In this document: piece by piece, positions 1-11,657 of the stretch
How positions within the stretch are numbered: the first letter of the stretch is position 1
How the letters are laid out: every line of letters begins with the position of its first letter
NCBI GenBank assembly: GCA_026873275.1
Contig: JANTUC010000001.1
Span: 2,356,001 to 2,420,000, forward strand
Direction: 5' to 3'
Length of the DNA: 64,000 nucleotides
Origin: Pseudopithomyces maydicus
Lineage: Eukaryota > Ascomycota > Dothideomycetes > Pleosporales > Didymosphaeriaceae
Program-made: the position numbers and the translations under genes
The notes under the pieces: model-generated
Database searches by the model: none
What the model saw: only the letters and a program-made list of their open reading frames with translations
Told to the model about the DNA's origin: nothing

Positions 1-1552
1 GCGAAAAGATGAGGTCCAAGTATGGCGTTGACTGGACACAACAGCCGAGTTCCCGCCTCACCGCAACGCTACGAAGCGATATACGAAATTATCGGGGAGC
101 CATTGAAGAGGCAAGCACGAGTGATGCTCAGCTTTACAGCACATTCCGACAATATGAGGCAGACTTCGACGAGATGCGGTCAGCTGGCGAGACGGACGAA
201 GCGGACGTCTTGTACTCTAGAGCCATGGTCAAAGCTGGTGCATCCAAAGGGAAGAGCCCGGGGCCAGCTCAAGGAAATCTGTTGGATGACGATTTTCACG
301 ACGGGCCAAGCGTTGCGGACCAGATTGCCAGCGTTGAGGAGATTCTGAAAAGATTGAACCTGGTCAAGAAAGAGAGGATGCAGGTGCTGAAAGACCTCAA
401 AGACAAGGTAAGAAACATGGAAAATAATGCAGATTCGCCGCACTAACAATTACCCAGGTTCATTCCGATGACATCTCTAACGTCCTGATTCTGAATAAAA
501 AAGCCATTGCAAATCAGGAATCCCAACTGTTCCAAGCCGAGCTCGAGAAATTCCGCCCACACCAAAATCGCATCCTCCAAGCCAATCACAAGCAAGGTTC
601 CCTCCTCAAAGAGCTTACGCGGACATATTCCGACCTTCTCAAGGATCCTCGCGTTCGCTCGGAACAGAGCAAATACGATACCTTCTCACGCCAGCGCGAC
701 GCGGTCATGAAGAAGTATAAGCGTGTCTACCAGTCCTTCAACGACCTGCAGGCTGGTCTGACCCGTGCCCAAGGCTTCTACTCAGAGATGAAAGAAACGG
801 TATCGAGCTTGCAGAAGAATGTCGAGACATTTGTCAACAATCGTAGATCTGAGGGCGGGCAATTGTTGCAGAATATTGAACATAAGAAAAACCAAGGTGC
901 GGACCAGGAACAGCAGCGTTTGAAGGACTTGATGGAGCGTATGTCCATGGAGCCCTCTGGCAGTCCTGTTTCTGCCAGCGGTAGGGATAGGAAGAAGAGC
1001 ATACCTGCGCCACTCTCCTCAACCCCACTTAACCAAAGTGGCTATCAAGCTACAGCGTCCGCTCCTCATCATGCCTACAACCCAGCCGCATCACCGCCCG
1101 TCACACCACGCTACCCTGCCACCTCACAAGCCAGTCAGCAATACCAACACCCATCTTATCCTTCTAACTCAAACGGCTATCAGCCGCAATATTCTTCACA
1201 CTCCCACTCTCACTCGCAGTCGCAATCGCAGTCGCAGTCGCAGTCGAACTACAACCCGACTAACTACGGACCTGTGAGCCCACCTGCGCACCAGCAGTAC
1301 TTTTCTCCCCCACCGAACCAGCAGCAGCAGCAGCCATGGGGTCAGCCTCCCACGCAGCACCAGCACCAGCAGTATGGATATGGAGGGGGAACACCTCAGC
1401 CAGGTGCACAACAGCTGCCACAGGGATATGTACCACCTCCGCCGCCGCCTGGGCCACCGCCAAACCAGTATGGTCAATATCAAGGAGGGTATACTCAGGC
1501 ACAGCAGGGCGGAACGCACGATCCATGGGCAGGATTAAGTCAGTGGAAATGA
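1..1552 (+). CDS. bro1: BRO1, ALIX-like ESCRT-associated protein (3' part)
   Basis: C-terminal part of BRO1/ALIX; the 5' end lies outside the window. BRO1 binds ESCRT-III (Snf7) on endosomes and recruits the deubiquitinase Doa4 during multivesicular-body sorting (family knowledge). Exons are <1..407 and 458..1552; the 50-nt intron has GTAAGA, a CTAAC branch site and CAG. About 497 residues are visible. The first ~295 are a helical coiled-coil V domain (for example the VHSDDISNVLILNKKAI stretch at the splice junction). The rest is a Pro/Gln/Tyr-rich tail with an HSHSHS/QSQSQS run (about 1195-1245) and poly-Pro near the end, finishing DPWAGLSQWK. The long Pro/Gln tail favours BRO1 over the related pH-signalling protein PalA/Rim20, which usually has a shorter tail. 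The N-terminal Bro1 banana domain is not in view, so BRO1 versus PalA rests on the tail. Confidence 0.85.
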
Positions 1553-4101
1553 AGGAGCGAATTCATGGGTTGAGACAGTCACAGCAAACATGATATGAAC
1601 AGGCATTGGTCTCCTACCGTACTGAGTATTCTTGTATGAGTGCTCATAGAGAGTGTGGAGCACTTTCGGGTGCGCTGTCTGTACAAACAGATCTGTCGTG
1701 AGATCATTCGGTGCTCTTCACCTCCGGCACACCAGCGGACATACTTGCCCAGGCAAAGTCAATAGAAGGAAACCAAACAACCTTGATATCATCCCGGAGA
1801 GGTTTGGGAAGCGATATTTTGGATTGGTGATGCTGAAACGGATCATGTTACACTCTTGAATAAATATCACAAAGTTATTGAATCTAGGCTTCCAAATTCC
1901 CAAGCAAATAACCTCACGCCAGCTACGCTATTGGCGAGACGCTGACAATGCAGCTGGAGAGACGAGGGCACTGCAGCGTGACCGTACATGTTGGTGTAGA
2001 ATGCTCTCATTGGCTATAGGTGAAACTAAAATCAGACGAAATAGAGTAGGCGGCTGTTTTTGATAGCTGGCTAATGGTTGCACGCCGATCCAGGACCTAG
2101 GCTTTGCTATCCTGACCAATTGCGACTTCTTTCTCATCATCCTACCCACCCTACTCTCTCCATGTCAGCCATCCACTCGTCCTTGCCAGCCAATAAATCC
2201 TTGGTCCATGATACTTTTACATTGCTCGTGGTGACAAATCTGTTCTCGTTTTCTGACATTGCCGTTTCTATGGCTCATTCACTGCCCCATTCCCACCCAC
2301 GAGATTCGGTTCTTCTTGCCCGCAACGACAAGTTCTCCGTTTGATATTAGGTAGGTCCTTTCCCTGCTACGGTTGCGTTTCTACATTCAAAGTCGCACGA
2401 TCACCCGAAGAAAGGTACCGAAGCCCATCCCCTCCATCTGCTTCTACTTTTCTGAGCTTCCGCGACGGCCTCGAATGGTGAAGTCGGAAATACACGCGAG
2501 GACAAGGACGACGAGATTGTGGGTGCCATGGGTGGCGTCTGCATAGTCGAGCCGTAGGCGACGAGGATAGTCCGCTCATATACGCAATAGAGGACTGGAT
2601 CATGAGTAAGATGGTTACATGCAAAGAGGAGATTTGTTGGATACTTTAGGGGATTACCACTGGTCAGCGATTGCAAGGCAGCATGCGGCAAATAGAACCA
2701 CTGCAAGTCCTAGAGCGTTTCAAACGCTGCGAGACTTGGCCTCCCTAGTAAAGAAGATCTTAATTTATCATGTTCCTTTCATTATCAAAAGGTTTTGCCT
2801 TACTCTGCGTAACCAACGTCCTGCGTAACCAACGTCCTGCCCGATAATTTGGCTGACCAAAATGTCGGTAGGCAATAGTATGTTCCAACGGCAGCAGAGC
2901 TTTTTGGCCAAGACTTGCGGAAATCCTGCAGTCTTGCGCAGCTTTCAAGCGTTGCACCTCTTGGTTAGATGATGGAAAGTCGAGCTCGGTAGGTAGTTGT
3001 GCAGCTCCGACCAGATTGAGTGACCATTCCATGCGTTTAGCAGCCATGACTACTAGGTCACCAGTAATCCTGGTGTAGCCACGTTACGCGAAGCGTTACT
3101 TTCGTAAAAGGCGAGCTGGGGACTTGTTACGATGGTACGATGGTACGTTGCCGACTCGGATTGACTCAAGATCTGTCCAGACGCTTCAGCGCATGAGCTA
3201 ACCATTATGTTATTAGCTTAAGCCGCACCAGAGAAGCTACTCGTCTAGCTAACCATGATGCTTATGTAAAGATGTCACAAAGGCTCGTTGCAACCTCGCA
3301 ATGTGTAAGTTTGCTAATAAAAACATATCGTGCAATGGTCCTTGGTAGTCCGGGGTCTGCAGGAGGAGTACGTATGTCTACACGTTCTACTCCATTGGTG
3401 GTGCTGGACCGTCGAACGCGGGTGTGGGTTTCAGGGGTTACGCTGATAGATGGATAGATACTGTGGAGCAGAGTCAGTCTCGTAGTGCACGTTCAATACA
3501 GTCCATTCTTGCCAGACGGACTCACCAGCCCAGATGTATCGTCGTTTTGTTCGTCTGTAATGCACTAAGGCTCTCGCGAGTTTGTTTCCTCGGTGGACTA
3601 GCAGTACGTTCCGTTTTGTATGATGCTAAGGTGCCGTCATAAAGGAAAGCGTCCTAACGGCTTCTTGCTGACTCGCTTGTGTTCGTGCTGGTTTCTTCGA
3701 ACGAGACCAAAGTCTTTATTCAAGGTTGTTGCAACTTCATCCGGATCGATATCCTAACATTCATCACCTACTACCTCTACAACGACTTCATTGAGCACCT
3801 GAGTAGGGCCAATGTGGTTAGGCTGAAATGGAAACTTGTGTCCGAGGTTGCGCTGCACATGTGGTACTCGGTTCTGCTGCAGTTCATCTTTATTAGCCAT
3901 TTCACAGCATGTTTCAGGTAACGAATATTCCATCCGAGAGCTTCTCGGTGAGGCATAGAGGCAAGAAGATCATGGCATGTGGAGTGAGATGGTAACGAAC
4001 GAAAGTGGTAAAATTTTTGGTGACCGGATTATAAGTCCAACATGCCCTGGTATTGAAAGATGAAGGAATTTGGAGAGAAACAACGATAGTAATAGCCATG
4101 G
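1553..4101. other. Gene-free region with a small tandem duplication
   Basis: No reading frame here has recognisable domains, splice-consistent extension or family resemblance; the open frames are short and overlap on both strands. It should hold the 3' ends of BRO1 (plus) and of the Zn2Cys6 gene (minus), which converge. The only structure I can point to is an exact 16-bp tandem duplication at 2805-2840. Confidence 0.5.
2805..2840. repeat. 16-bp tandem duplication
   Basis: The unit CTGCGTAACCAACGTC occurs at 2805-2820 and again, identical, at 2821-2836, followed by the first four bases of a third copy. It lies in non-coding DNA. Confidence 0.85.
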
Positions 4102-4998
4102 CTAAACATGAGACATACCATAAACAGCATGTTGAGGCAAATACGTTACATGTGAAGACACGTCATGCTGGGGTATCTGAACAGATTGAAAAGTGGAATG
4201 CGAAGAATCAGAATGAGAGACGGCAAGTGCATATGGCCCCGTCTGGCTATAACTTGCCGTGGTGACTTGTGGCTGTTGAAGTGGAGCCTGTGAATTGGCT
4301 CCGTAGGTGTAATAGCTCTGGTCGTGGGAAGGTTGTGTTTGGTAGTGACTCGGTGAATATCGTGCAGGGTCTTGAGTATATTGTCCTTGAAAGCTGGTAT
4401 GTACTGGTGATGGTTGAGAGTAATAGGAAGTCGCACTTGTTGGGGTCGGTAATTGATGCTGTGGGGAATGTAGGGATTGTTGTTGGAGTTGAGGCGAGGT
4501 CAGGGACTGACTGAAGTTGCCATCTTGGCCATAGTGCTGTGGATTTTGATGGTAGGCTTGCTGGGTATCGACATGTCTGAGAGAAGGTGCAGTGTCTGTC
4601 TGGTAGTCGAAGTGGGCGAGAGGTCGGGGTTGGATCGAGGCGAGGGTGCCGTCAGGAGGCTGCGAGGATGGGAGACTGGAACGAAAGTTGGGACGGGAGC
4701 CCGGAAGCATCGAGTTATGATATTGCAAGTTGGTCACGACGCCCGGGTGATTCGGCCAGTCCCCGATGGGCGGCTTGAAGACGACGCGCTGGTTGTAGCC
4801 TTCACACTGGCGTTTCGACTTGATGCAGTTGGCACACGTCGGCCTCTCTTCGCCGCACTTGATTCTCCTTTTGCGGCAGGTCAAGCAGCCGGTTTTGGTC
4901 CTCTTCCTCGCCTTTGGGTTTGAGGCCGAGGCTGAGCCGGTGGGTGACACATCGCCAGGGCCACTCCCCGCAGTCGGGCTGGTAGAGGACATGTCCAT
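4102..4998 (-). CDS. Zn2Cys6 (fungal C6) transcription factor, short form
   Basis: Single-exon reading frame of 298 residues with an N-terminal zinc binuclear cluster: Cys38, Cys41, Cys48, Cys55, Cys58 and Cys65 in C-x2-C-x6-C-x6-C-x2-C-x6-C spacing, preceded by a basic KARKRTK patch. A segment just after it (RVVFKPPIGDWPNHPG) looks like a conserved linker. The remainder is low-complexity, rich in Gln, Ser, Pro, Tyr and His. No fungal-specific regulatory (middle homology) domain is present, although many C6 proteins are 600-900 residues long. The frame stops 12 nt after a good 5' splice consensus (GTATGT, 4118-4113), so the 3' end may be longer through splicing; I could not find a convincing next exon. 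It is a likely DNA-binding regulator of unknown target. Start chosen at the first Met (4998); Met3 (4992) is also possible. Confidence 0.8.
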   Translation of the reverse strand: MDMSSTSPTAGSGPGDVSPTGSASASNPKARKRTKTGCLTCRKRRIKCGEERPTCANCIKSKRQCEGYNQRVVFKPPIGDWPNHPGVVTNLQYHNSMLPGSRPNFRSSLPSSQPPDGTLASIQPRPLAHFDYQTDTAPSLRHVDTQQAYHQNPQHYGQDGNFSQSLTSPQLQQQSLHSPQHQLPTPTSATSYYSQPSPVHTSFQGQYTQDPARYSPSHYQTQPSHDQSYYTYGANSQAPLQQPQVTTASYSQTGPYALAVSHSDSSHSTFQSVQIPQHDVSSHVTYLPQHAVYGMSHV

Positions 4999-7900
4999 GA
5001 TCAGAGGGAGTAGGTAGGGAAGGTTGACTGGTGGAGCAAGTGTCAGTGAACATGCCCAAAGACAGGCGGGTCACCAAGCCGACCCGAGTGGTATAAGAGA
5101 GATTCGTACCTGGGTGGGAAAGGAGAGGGAGAGGCTGAGATGGGCCGGGAGGCCAATGGTCGGCAGTCGAGTGGGCGCTATGGGGCCAGGAAGGGAAAGT
5201 GCCCGCCAGCAAGCGTCGATCGGCTGGCTGTGGTTTGGCGGGGCGTCAACGGCCCAGCTGTCAGATTTTGCGGCGGACCCGACTGGAGAGATGGATGAGT
5301 GGAGCAGACAAAGGTTCAAGTAGGACAGACAGAGGCGGGAGGGACAGTAGTCACGGTTTAGTGTAGGTACTAGGAAGATGCGGAGAAGTCCAAGTCAGAT
5401 ATAGGGAACAGAAGCACGCACCAGGCGTGAAGGTGGCCAGGGACGGGTACAGGGGCGGGTGATGGACAGCAGGCTGCACGCAATGATTCCAACCGGCGAG
5501 CAGAGGATCTAGACGGATTGGGAGGGGGACTATGGACTGTGCAAGCAATGTGAATCACGATAAGCATGTGGGTTGATAGTCAGTCTGATGAGCTGCAGAC
5601 ATGTTTCTACAGGGCAGACATGTCGAGGGACACGATTGGCCTAGGGTCGGAGGCTTAGGGCGCTCGGGCTAGCAAGAGGACTAGGCACGATACGCCCAGG
5701 ACGGCGGCGACGGGAGGTTGGCGGCTGGGATGTGAATAGACCCCTGAGATCGCTGTCTGGGCGTACGGACGGGCTGATGAGGGGGTCGTGCTCGATTTTG
5801 GGCGGGCAGGGGGTATGCCAATCTGCCCAGAATAGCACAACACGGACACGATGATGTCGTGGTGGTGGTTGTCGTGGGCTCGCGGAGGGCTTGGGACCAT
5901 GGCATGGCATGCAGCCAGAGACAGACAGGGCGGGAGAGCCACAGCGGGTCCAGGGGGATGGGGGAGAGAGGGAGAGAGGCGCTACCCGAGGCCGAGGTAT
6001 GTAGGTAGGTCAGGACCGTCGGGCCAGGACTGGGTAGGTGGTGGGAAGGTGGGTAGGTGGGTAGGCCGACAGGCCAGCACCAGCCTCGTGCGTGGTGTCG
6101 TCTTCGGCGCTGGCGACGCAGTCGTCAGGTCCAGACTGGTGGGCAGCACCGGCATGGAGGGTCGGTTGCCAGAGGGGGGAAGAGGTGAGCTGAATGACAC
6201 AGCTGGCTGGTGGGCGGGCGGGCTGGCTGGCTGGCAACGCAGAGCAATAGCAGGGCAGCACAGCACAGCAAGCACAACACACAGCACACAGCACACAGCA
6301 CAACACGGCACAGCACAGCACAACGCAGACAGGGCAGGGCAGGGCAGGGCAGGGCAGGGCAGCACGGGGTGGGCGGCCGGCACACATGGGCGGTGGAGCA
6401 CAATGGCGTCTCGTTGATCCGCCCCTGTGGATGGTCTGATGGGAGATGCACGAAAGAAGCATGGGGCGGGATCGCCTGGCCAACAAGCTCAAACCCTCCC
6501 GCGCGCACCCATGCTGTTTCCACGGCGCCGGGTAACCTTCTTCCCACACAGCAGCGCGGGCTCGACTCGGGAGGCGCGCTGGCGTGGGCCGGGCGCTGGG
6601 CGCTGTGTGCTGGGCAGCGCTCGAGTGGCGACTCGCGGCGGGCTCGACGGGGACAGCGAGCGGCGGTGATTTTTGACAGCAGCCGGGGCGTGGACGGGAG
6701 CGTGGTCTGCACGGGAGCCAGCCGGTCGGGTGTATATCTATGACAGCGCAAAAGCCATAACACTGGCCGGCGGCGTCGGCTGGTGCTCGTCGCGGACCTG
6801 CAGCACCGGCAATTACGAGGCCCAGGGCGCTATTCTTGCAATATGTTGCAGGCGGCCGGGCGAGTCCCCGGCAAGCGAAGCAGATCGCCCGCCGTGAGCG
6901 CGCCGGGGCGGACCCCAACGCGCCCCAGGCGTGCAGCCCGTACGCGCGCCACGGAACAGCAGCCTCATCGCCCAGCTATCCCATCTATTGCCACGAGGCG
7001 ACATGCATGCATGCAGCGGCCCATCCCAACTGCATCGGGCCTGTGCATGCCCCATTCGTGCCCTATGGGTGCCTTTTGAGAGCCCCAGCCCAGACGCCCA
7101 CCGCGCCGCCCGCCCCTCGACCATCTGCTTCGGGCAGTCGCTGCACCCGTGTCCGCTTTGGCGTCGACGAGCCCTCACATGACCAGCCAGCGTCCACGGC
7201 CACACCACTGTGCGGCGCCCTCCGCTGCCCTCCGCTGCCCTCACCACCGTATGTGCATATGTACCTACCCCACGCCCGCCCCGAGCTCGTGTCCCGTCCA
7301 GCCCAACCCAGCTGACCCCCGGCGCCAACGGCATGCATGTGACTCGTCCCCCTCCCCCTCCCCCCAACTGCTCAAGTCAACCTCCCCGAACACGACACGT
7401 ACCGGCCCGACTGAGCCTCACGCGCTGCTCCTGGCGCTGCTCCTGCGCTCCCGAGCTAGCCAGACACACCAAACCAGCACCGAACTGGGACCAAACCAGC
7501 ACCAAACCAGCACCGAACCAGCACCCCAACCTGCTCTCGAGCCAGTCCACTCCCCGGCGTTAGCCTGATGTGGCGCCCATTCGACGCCTCCTGGTCGACA
7601 TGGCAGCAAACTTTGCTTGAACGCCGACTACCTACTCAAGCCAACGCCAAAACTCTTGGCGCCCCAGCTCCCTCCCACGCTCCAGGGCTCCCAATTCACT
7701 GAACCTCGCCCGCTAGTCCACTCGTCGCCGTTTCCTGTTGCAATGCCCTCGCAAGCTACTTACGCCTGCCCGGCAACCATTGCGAGCCAAGCCCGCGACA
7801 GCAGACCATGCCTCGTATCCACAAGAACCCACTTGTCAACCATTTGACCCTCCGCCACCTTGTCACATCTACTTACAGTACACGACCATCTCGCTTACGA

Positions 7901-9014
7901 GACCCGCTCCTGGACTAGGCCCTACTCTACCTGACGCCGCACGACATGTATTCGCGCACCCATTGGCCTCTTGGCCTCGTCCGAGACTGCAGCCCTGCAT
8001 TTCCCAAAGTTGCCGTTTCCATATCAAAGCCCTTTCCATCCAATTGCCATCCTCACAATTAGACACCGGCCTCCATTTCTACAACTTCCCTGGCCAATAT
8101 AATCCCTCCCCGATTCATTTGTCTTGACCACACTGTATGCCCCCGACGCCCGTTTGCTTGATCCGTATCCATCCGCACGTTATGCACGCCTTGCCTCGAT
8201 ACCGATCGACATGACAACCCGCTTTTTGCACTCCCACTGACATTTCGTGCGCTACGAGTCAGCATCTGTGGACCCTGGCTGTCAATCTTTTGACAGCAAA
8301 TCCACTTTGGCCCAAACAGTCTCAATTCGCCTTCGCTTACCTGCATGGCCAGTGATGCCGCAAGCCTGCCGCGACCATGTCCTCTTTTCGGAACATGACA
8401 GACGCCTTGTTGACCGCTAGAGTACCGTGTACTGTACATACACCTGCTTGGATGCAAGTGCTGCCTTGCTACCTGGCGTCTGGCTCGTATTTCTGAGACA
8501 AGCTCCCTACACGACTTGACCACGAGTCCGTCAGTCTGACCTGCTAGGCATAGTACCTGCCTCAGCTCTGCACGACGACAGCCTGCATGCCCAAAAATAC
8601 CCAACAAAGAGGAACAAACAACGGTCCCAAGAGTGGAGCTGCATGGAGCAAACGGCACGGTCATCTTTGGTCCGAGGCAACTCCATTCCATCCTGTTCGC
8701 TCCCCCTCCTCGTGCGGAGACTATGTACGAGCCGAGTCTTTGCACCACGGCTACCGAGGGTTTTGACACCCACGCTTGTTCGCCGCTTCCTGTCTGTCAC
8801 TCCGCCATGTTCTCATCTGCGCCGCCTCCGGAACACTGTGGCCGAAAAGAACGCCTACAACTAGAGTACCTGTCGAATGACGTAGATATCTTCCGCTACC
8901 TACCTGATGACACATAGTTTACCCCCTCCTCCGAGGTGACATTACCATGCTTTGACACACTGCCGTATTCAATACTCATGCCCGCACCTCACCCCGCCCG
9001 TTTTCTCCGTATAA
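4999..9014. other. 4-kb gene-free upstream region of the Zn2Cys6 gene
   Basis: GC-rich DNA between the start of the C6 factor and the 3' end of the TGT gene (both minus strand). Long open frames occur on both strands, but they are compositionally simple, mutually overlapping and resemble no family, as expected in GC-rich DNA. It contains a CAGCACA-type and AGGGC microsatellite at 6250-6362. It may carry a long promoter or 5' leader. I see no RNA gene or mobile element. Confidence 0.5.
6250..6362. repeat. CAGCACA-type and (AGGGC)6 microsatellite
   Basis: Imperfect CAGCA/CACA units run from about 6250 to 6325. They are followed by six perfect AGGGC pentamers at 6331-6360. The same AGGGC pentamer recurs upstream of the second Zn2Cys6 gene at 40611-40634. 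Confidence 0.85.
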
Positions 9015-10587
9015 TCAGGTGCTCAGTAGATCGACCCCAACACCTTTCAACGCGTTTACCGCCCACCGAGGGTATTTGCTCTTATCGTCATACAAGTTGG
9101 CGAAGAATTCTTTCAGGAAGGACGGATACCTATCTTCCAGAATTGCTTCGCGCACTTGTCTCATCAGGTTGAGCTGGTAGTGCACGTTGTGCATGGTGAG
9201 AAGATGGGCGCCAGCCGTTTCCTTTGCAGTCACGTGGTAGATGTACGCACGTGTGATGCCTAGGCCGCCTTCTTCGGTGGACCGACAGCACATGCATTGG
9301 CAGCCTTGCTCGATGGGCCCAAAGTCTGACGAGTAAACGGCGTTGCGGAGGTTGAGCACGCCACGTGCCGTGATGGCGTTACCAAATCGCTGGGATGGTT
9401 AGCTGGAAACAGGGACCTGAATGTAGTCAGATGTTCTTACGGCGGTGCGGGTAGGCCATACACAGTCGAACATGTCGGCACCGAGAGCAACCGAGACAAC
9501 AAGATCCTCGGGGTAGCCCTCCTTTGGTCAGCTTGGTCCCCTCCACGGCAATTCAAGGGGCTTACCACTCCCATGACATATCGAGGTTTCTTCTCCGGCA
9601 ACAACCCTGTGCAAGTATCCACCACCTTGCAGTACTCGTCCTTTGCCTCTCCACCGGACAAGCCTCCAATCGCGATGCCTGGCGTATCTCTCGCCACCAT
9701 CTCTTTGGTGCATTCTCGCCGGAGGTCTAAATCCAACCCGCCTTGTATGATGCAAAAGAGGTTCTGCCGCTCGGGGTGTTTGTGTGCTTGGATGCAGCGA
9801 TCGAGCCAGCGCACCGAGCGCTCCATGGCTTCTTTCATGCGGGCCAGGTCGGGGGAGGTGGTCACGATAACGTCGTCTAGCTGCATGATAATGTCCGAGC
9901 CGATGGAATTTTGCAAGGAGATGGAGTGCTCGGGCGTGAGAAGCCTGTTCCATCAGTACACTTTGAATTTCAGCCGTGGAAGTAGGGCCAATGCATACAT
10001 GGGTGAACCGTCGTGGGGACTGAGAAAACGCACGCCTTCCTCGGTGACCTGTGCCAGCTTCAGTAGCGACACCATCTGGAAACTATGCATCGTCAGGTCG
10101 TCGTTCGCGAGCTGGATCTGGGGCTGGGAGTGACTGACCCACCGCTATCTGCATCCGGTCAGCACCAGAGCACTACAGGCGGGGCGTTTTGGAGCACCTG
10201 TAAGTATGTTGTGTGGCCATGCCTGGAATTTGTGCGCGCCACCGATGGCATCTAATACTGCTTGTCCGGGTTTCAGGCCTCTCGCCATTGTCAGACTTCT
10301 TCCGCGACCCTTGGATCATAGTGACATACAGGTGATATGTGTTATTGAGACACAGTCTGCATCCCTGTTCTTCAAGCTGCTCCGGGCTCAGGCCTTTGAG
10401 AGATGCCTGTGTGGCCACAGGCATGAAGATGGGGAGTGGAACAGGGCCGTGGGGCAGGACTAGGTTGGCAGCGCGAGCTTTGGTAACCTACAAGATTAGC
10501 CATGACCGCTGAAGAGAGAAGACTCCGTACGGAGCATTTTCCCAGAAGCTCGAATGTTAGAGCTGAGGGCATTGTCACGGGCGCCAT
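9015..10587 (-). CDS. Queuine tRNA-ribosyltransferase catalytic subunit (TGT, QTRT1-like)
   Basis: Swaps guanine for queuine at the wobble position of GUN-anticodon tRNAs (family knowledge). Eight exons on the minus strand: 10531-10587, 10330-10487, 10198-10280, 10139-10148, 9999-10082, 9566-9944, 9441-9518 and 9015-9389. They join in frame to 407 residues, close to the human length of about 403. Visible motifs: MPVATQASLKGL, CRLCLNNTYHL, the active-site DSGGFQMVSL (split over exons 4 and 5), SDIIMQLDDV, IIQGGLD, IGGLSGGE, and the nucleophile region ADMFDCVWPTRTARFGNA. The zinc site is C-x-C-x2-C (GCQCMCC) with a downstream HNVHYQL. Introns are 43-56 nt. Exon 4 is only 10 nt, yet it is needed to keep DSGG. 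In eukaryotes this subunit works with QTRT2, which is not in the window. The bacterial-type queuosine synthesis genes are absent here, consistent with salvage. Confidence 0.93.
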
Positions 10588-11657
10588 GTTGTGCGGGTTC
10601 GGGATGCTGGTGGATATCTGGTGGCCATGTCGGAATTGTGTCGCGTGGGATTTAAGGTGCGGTCCGTGCTCGTGGCATCAGCCCTGCCTTTTCATTCGCT
10701 GTGACGATTTGTGAGAGATCGCTCACCCATGGAGTGGACAGCATTGGAGCACGTGATGTCTGCTGGACCCGTACCTGCAGCTTTATTTGACTGGGTCGAA
10801 TGGATACAGAGTCGGTAGACTACTCGAACTAAGGCGGACTGGCACAGCATTCCAGCTCTTGGAACCTTCAATGTTCTCCGCCAGAACGAGAGAAAAAATG
10901 GGAAGCAACGTCTGATCTTAGGAACTGTTGTTGCCAATCGTTACATCATTCGTGCTCTTCGATTAGCAATATGAGAAATCCAAGTTGTGTTTATTGCATT
11001 AGGATATAGCCGCAGCGACGCCGGGGCTTGGGATACTTGGTTTAGTACCACCTACATATGTAGGTAGGCTTTCGTCAGGGGGACTATGGGCAGCCAGGAA
11101 CCAGTTTGAGCATGAATGACTGTGAGTGGGACCGATTTTGCATGTTCACGGTACAAGATGCGGGAATTTTCCAACAGGCATTTCAAGCAAGACAGAGAAA
11201 GACTGGAACATGTGATCATTAATGACGTTGTTGCGCTACGTGTGAACTTGGAATTCCCATGGCGGGGAAGCCGATCCTTCTAGGCGACTCCAACTCCAAC
11301 ACGTCCTTTCACATACGAACCAGTGACGCCACAAGTTTGCATCGGACAACAGGCCACAAGACGCCTTTTGCTCCCACCTTTCGCATTCGAGTAACGAGCG
11401 TGCATCTTGCAGCACGTGCCAAGTAAGCCGTTTGGCTTTATGGGCGCCAATTACTCGTCTCACAGCCACCTACGTCCGCGACGATGCCGCCCTTCCCGCT
11501 GTGTGGCCCGGTTCTTTGTGTGCTGATGCACCAAAATGCCCGATCCTAGGTATGTTACATATGTAAGTAGTCTAGACTAGCATTTAAAGGCACAATAAGG
11601 CCAGCATGCGAATATGCAACAGTCTACACCTTGAATTGTTCCCCATCATCAGTCACA
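10588..11657. other. Divergent intergenic region, TGT / trehalase
   Basis: About 1.07 kb separates the minus-strand TGT start from the plus-strand trehalase start, so it should carry both promoters. Two perfect palindromes are visible, ACCTACATATGTAGGT at 11050-11065 and TTACATATGTAA at 11555-11566. No convincing gene is present. Confidence 0.5.
11050..11065. promoter_or_regulatory. 16-bp perfect palindrome upstream of trehalase
   Basis: ACCTACATATGTAGGT equals its own reverse complement. A related 12-bp palindrome with the same ACATATGT core lies at 11555-11566, about 90 bp upstream of the trehalase start codon. A role as a protein-binding site is inference only. Confidence 0.35.

Noticed and set aside
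3679..3921. 80-codon frame with hydrophobic stretches
   Set aside because: Short, isolated, and no signal-peptide logic or family resemblance.
5851..6918. Several long open frames on both strands (up to 302 codons)
   Set aside because: Overlapping frames in low-complexity, repeat-bearing GC-rich DNA; residue runs mirror the microsatellite; no domain.
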